A DNA stretch of 14,364 nucleotides from DATAFF01 sp044870245 (lineage in GTDB: Bacteria > Pseudomonadota > Alphaproteobacteria > Rhizobiales > Aestuariivirgaceae), in assembly GCA_044870245.1 (NCBI GenBank), contig JBIOYR010000092.1, positions 1 to 14,364 of the forward strand, read 5' to 3'. Shown here piece by piece: positions 13,856 to 14,364 of the stretch. The position numbers and the translations under genes were made by a program. The notes beneath the pieces are model-generated. The model worked only from the letters and a program-made list of their open reading frames with translations, was not told where the DNA came from and searched no databases. Every line of letters starts with the position of its first letter. Positions within the stretch are counted from its first letter, which is position 1.

Positions 13856-14059
13856 CAAGCCTCCTTCGGCTTCAACCGCAGGCGACTGGTGCCGCCACAC
13901 GGTGGCAGGACTGCGGCGAGGTCAGGCGATTCACGAGGCCGAATATGCATCGTCGTGGAACTGTGCCTTGGAGGAAACTCTCGGACTGCGGCCCCCCTTG
14001 GGCCATGCGCAGCGTGCGGCTAAGGTGACGTATCTCTATTGGCCAGCGGAACTGCCATC
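13856..14059. promoter_or_regulatory. Divergent intergenic region between AsmA and acetoacetyl-CoA synthetase
   Basis: Two genes are transcribed outward from this 204-base stretch, so it should hold both promoters. I find no convincing -35/-10 pair. It contains a small hairpin GCCAC-ACG-GTGGC and two copies of GGACTGCGGC (near 13910 and 13983), each followed by different sequence. The AAGGAGG ribosome binding site of the AsmA gene lies at its left edge. No reading frame in it looks like a gene. Confidence 0.4.
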
Positions 14060-14364
14060 ATGCCGGAAATGCCGTTGTGGACGCCGTCCGCCAAGCGAAA
14101 GCAGGACAGCAATCTGTCGCGTTTCAAAGCGGCAGTTGAAAAAAAGCTGAAGATCTCTCTGGCCGGCTTCGAGGCCCTCCATGCTTGGTCGATTGCGGAT
14201 TCTCAGGCTTTCTGGGCAGAGCTGTGGGAGTTTTGCAACATCAGGGCAGAGTATCGTGGCGATAGACTGCTCCTCGACAACGATAAGCTTCCCGAAGTCC
14301 GTTTCTTCCCAGACGCCCGCCTGAATTATGCGCAGAACCTGCTTATTAAGACTGATGATACACC
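14060..14364 (+). CDS. Acetoacetyl-CoA synthetase (acetoacetate-CoA ligase), 5' part
   Basis: This gene runs off the right edge; 101 codons are visible. The N-terminal part matches acetoacetyl-CoA synthetases: PLWTPS near the start, SNLSRF (17-22), a FEALHAWSI segment (37-45) where the family has an ALHxWS block, FWAELWEF (51-58) and RFFPDARLNYAQNLL (81-95), the conserved N-terminal cap of acyl-CoA synthetases. The enzyme makes acetoacetyl-CoA from acetoacetate, ATP and CoA, recovering ketone-body carbon from polyhydroxybutyrate breakdown. The in-frame stop at 14021 limits the start to TTG 14039, ATG 14060 or ATG 14069; ATG 14060 fits the conserved length best. No strong ribosome binding site is seen. 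The adenylation domain lies beyond the window, so distinguishing it from acetyl- or propionyl-CoA synthetase rests on the N-terminal blocks only. Confidence 0.87.
   Translation, partial: MPEMPLWTPSAKRKQDSNLSRFKAAVEKKLKISLAGFEALHAWSIADSQAFWAELWEFCNIRAEYRGDRLLLDNDKLPEVRFFPDARLNYAQNLLIKTDDT

Noticed and set aside
13746..14150. Plus-strand frame spanning the AsmA start and the right intergenic region
   Set aside because: It overlaps the AsmA signal-anchor region and the acetoacetyl-CoA synthetase start in another frame and has no family resemblance.

Overview
The window looks like chromosomal DNA of a high-GC alphaproteobacterium of the order Hyphomicrobiales, most likely of the Bradyrhizobium/Rhodopseudomonas group. 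The main reason is an alternative cytochrome c oxidase operon laid out like coxMNOP of Bradyrhizobium. An SbmA/BacA peptide transporter, a small DUF2188 protein and frequent GTG/ATG double starts with purine-rich ribosome binding sites agree with this. The taxonomic assignment is inference from gene content. There is no sign of a transposon, phage, integrase, CRISPR array or plasmid.

Layout. Bases 50-124 hold tRNA-Thr(GGT). A 125-371 gap with nothing recognisable follows. A rightward run then carries an unidentified membrane-anchored protein with a 12-residue repeat (372-1340), sbmA/bacA (1403-2635), mepA (2671-3615) and a 65-residue membrane protein (3668-3865). This run meets a leftward DUF2188 gene (4111-3872) tail to tail. 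A divergent intergenic region of 159 bases separates DUF2188 from a rightward DUF2189 membrane protein (4271-5065).

The core of the window is an oxidase operon at 5208-9956: subunit II (CuA), subunit I, two different subunit III-type proteins, a subunit IV, and an 84-residue membrane protein. All metal ligands and proton-channel residues expected of an A-type, cytochrome c-oxidising enzyme are present in subunits I and II. No assembly factor, heme A/O synthesis gene or cytochrome c gene lies in the window, so the enzyme must depend on loci elsewhere. A stable intercistronic hairpin separates subunit II from subunit I. phnX (phosphonoacetaldehyde hydrolase, 9986-10798) follows 29 bases after the last gene and may be co-transcribed.

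Leftward genes converge on phnX with only 2 bases between stop codons: AsmA (13855-11801), moaE (11758-11306) and a membrane-anchored thermonuclease-like protein (11340-10801), probably one transcript. A 204-base divergent region separates AsmA from the 5' part of an acetoacetyl-CoA synthetase gene that runs off the right edge.

I see no wholly new system. The best leads are the contrast between the two subunit III paralogues, the unidentified membrane proteins flanking the oxidase, the intercistronic hairpin, and the repeat-bearing protein next to the tRNA.
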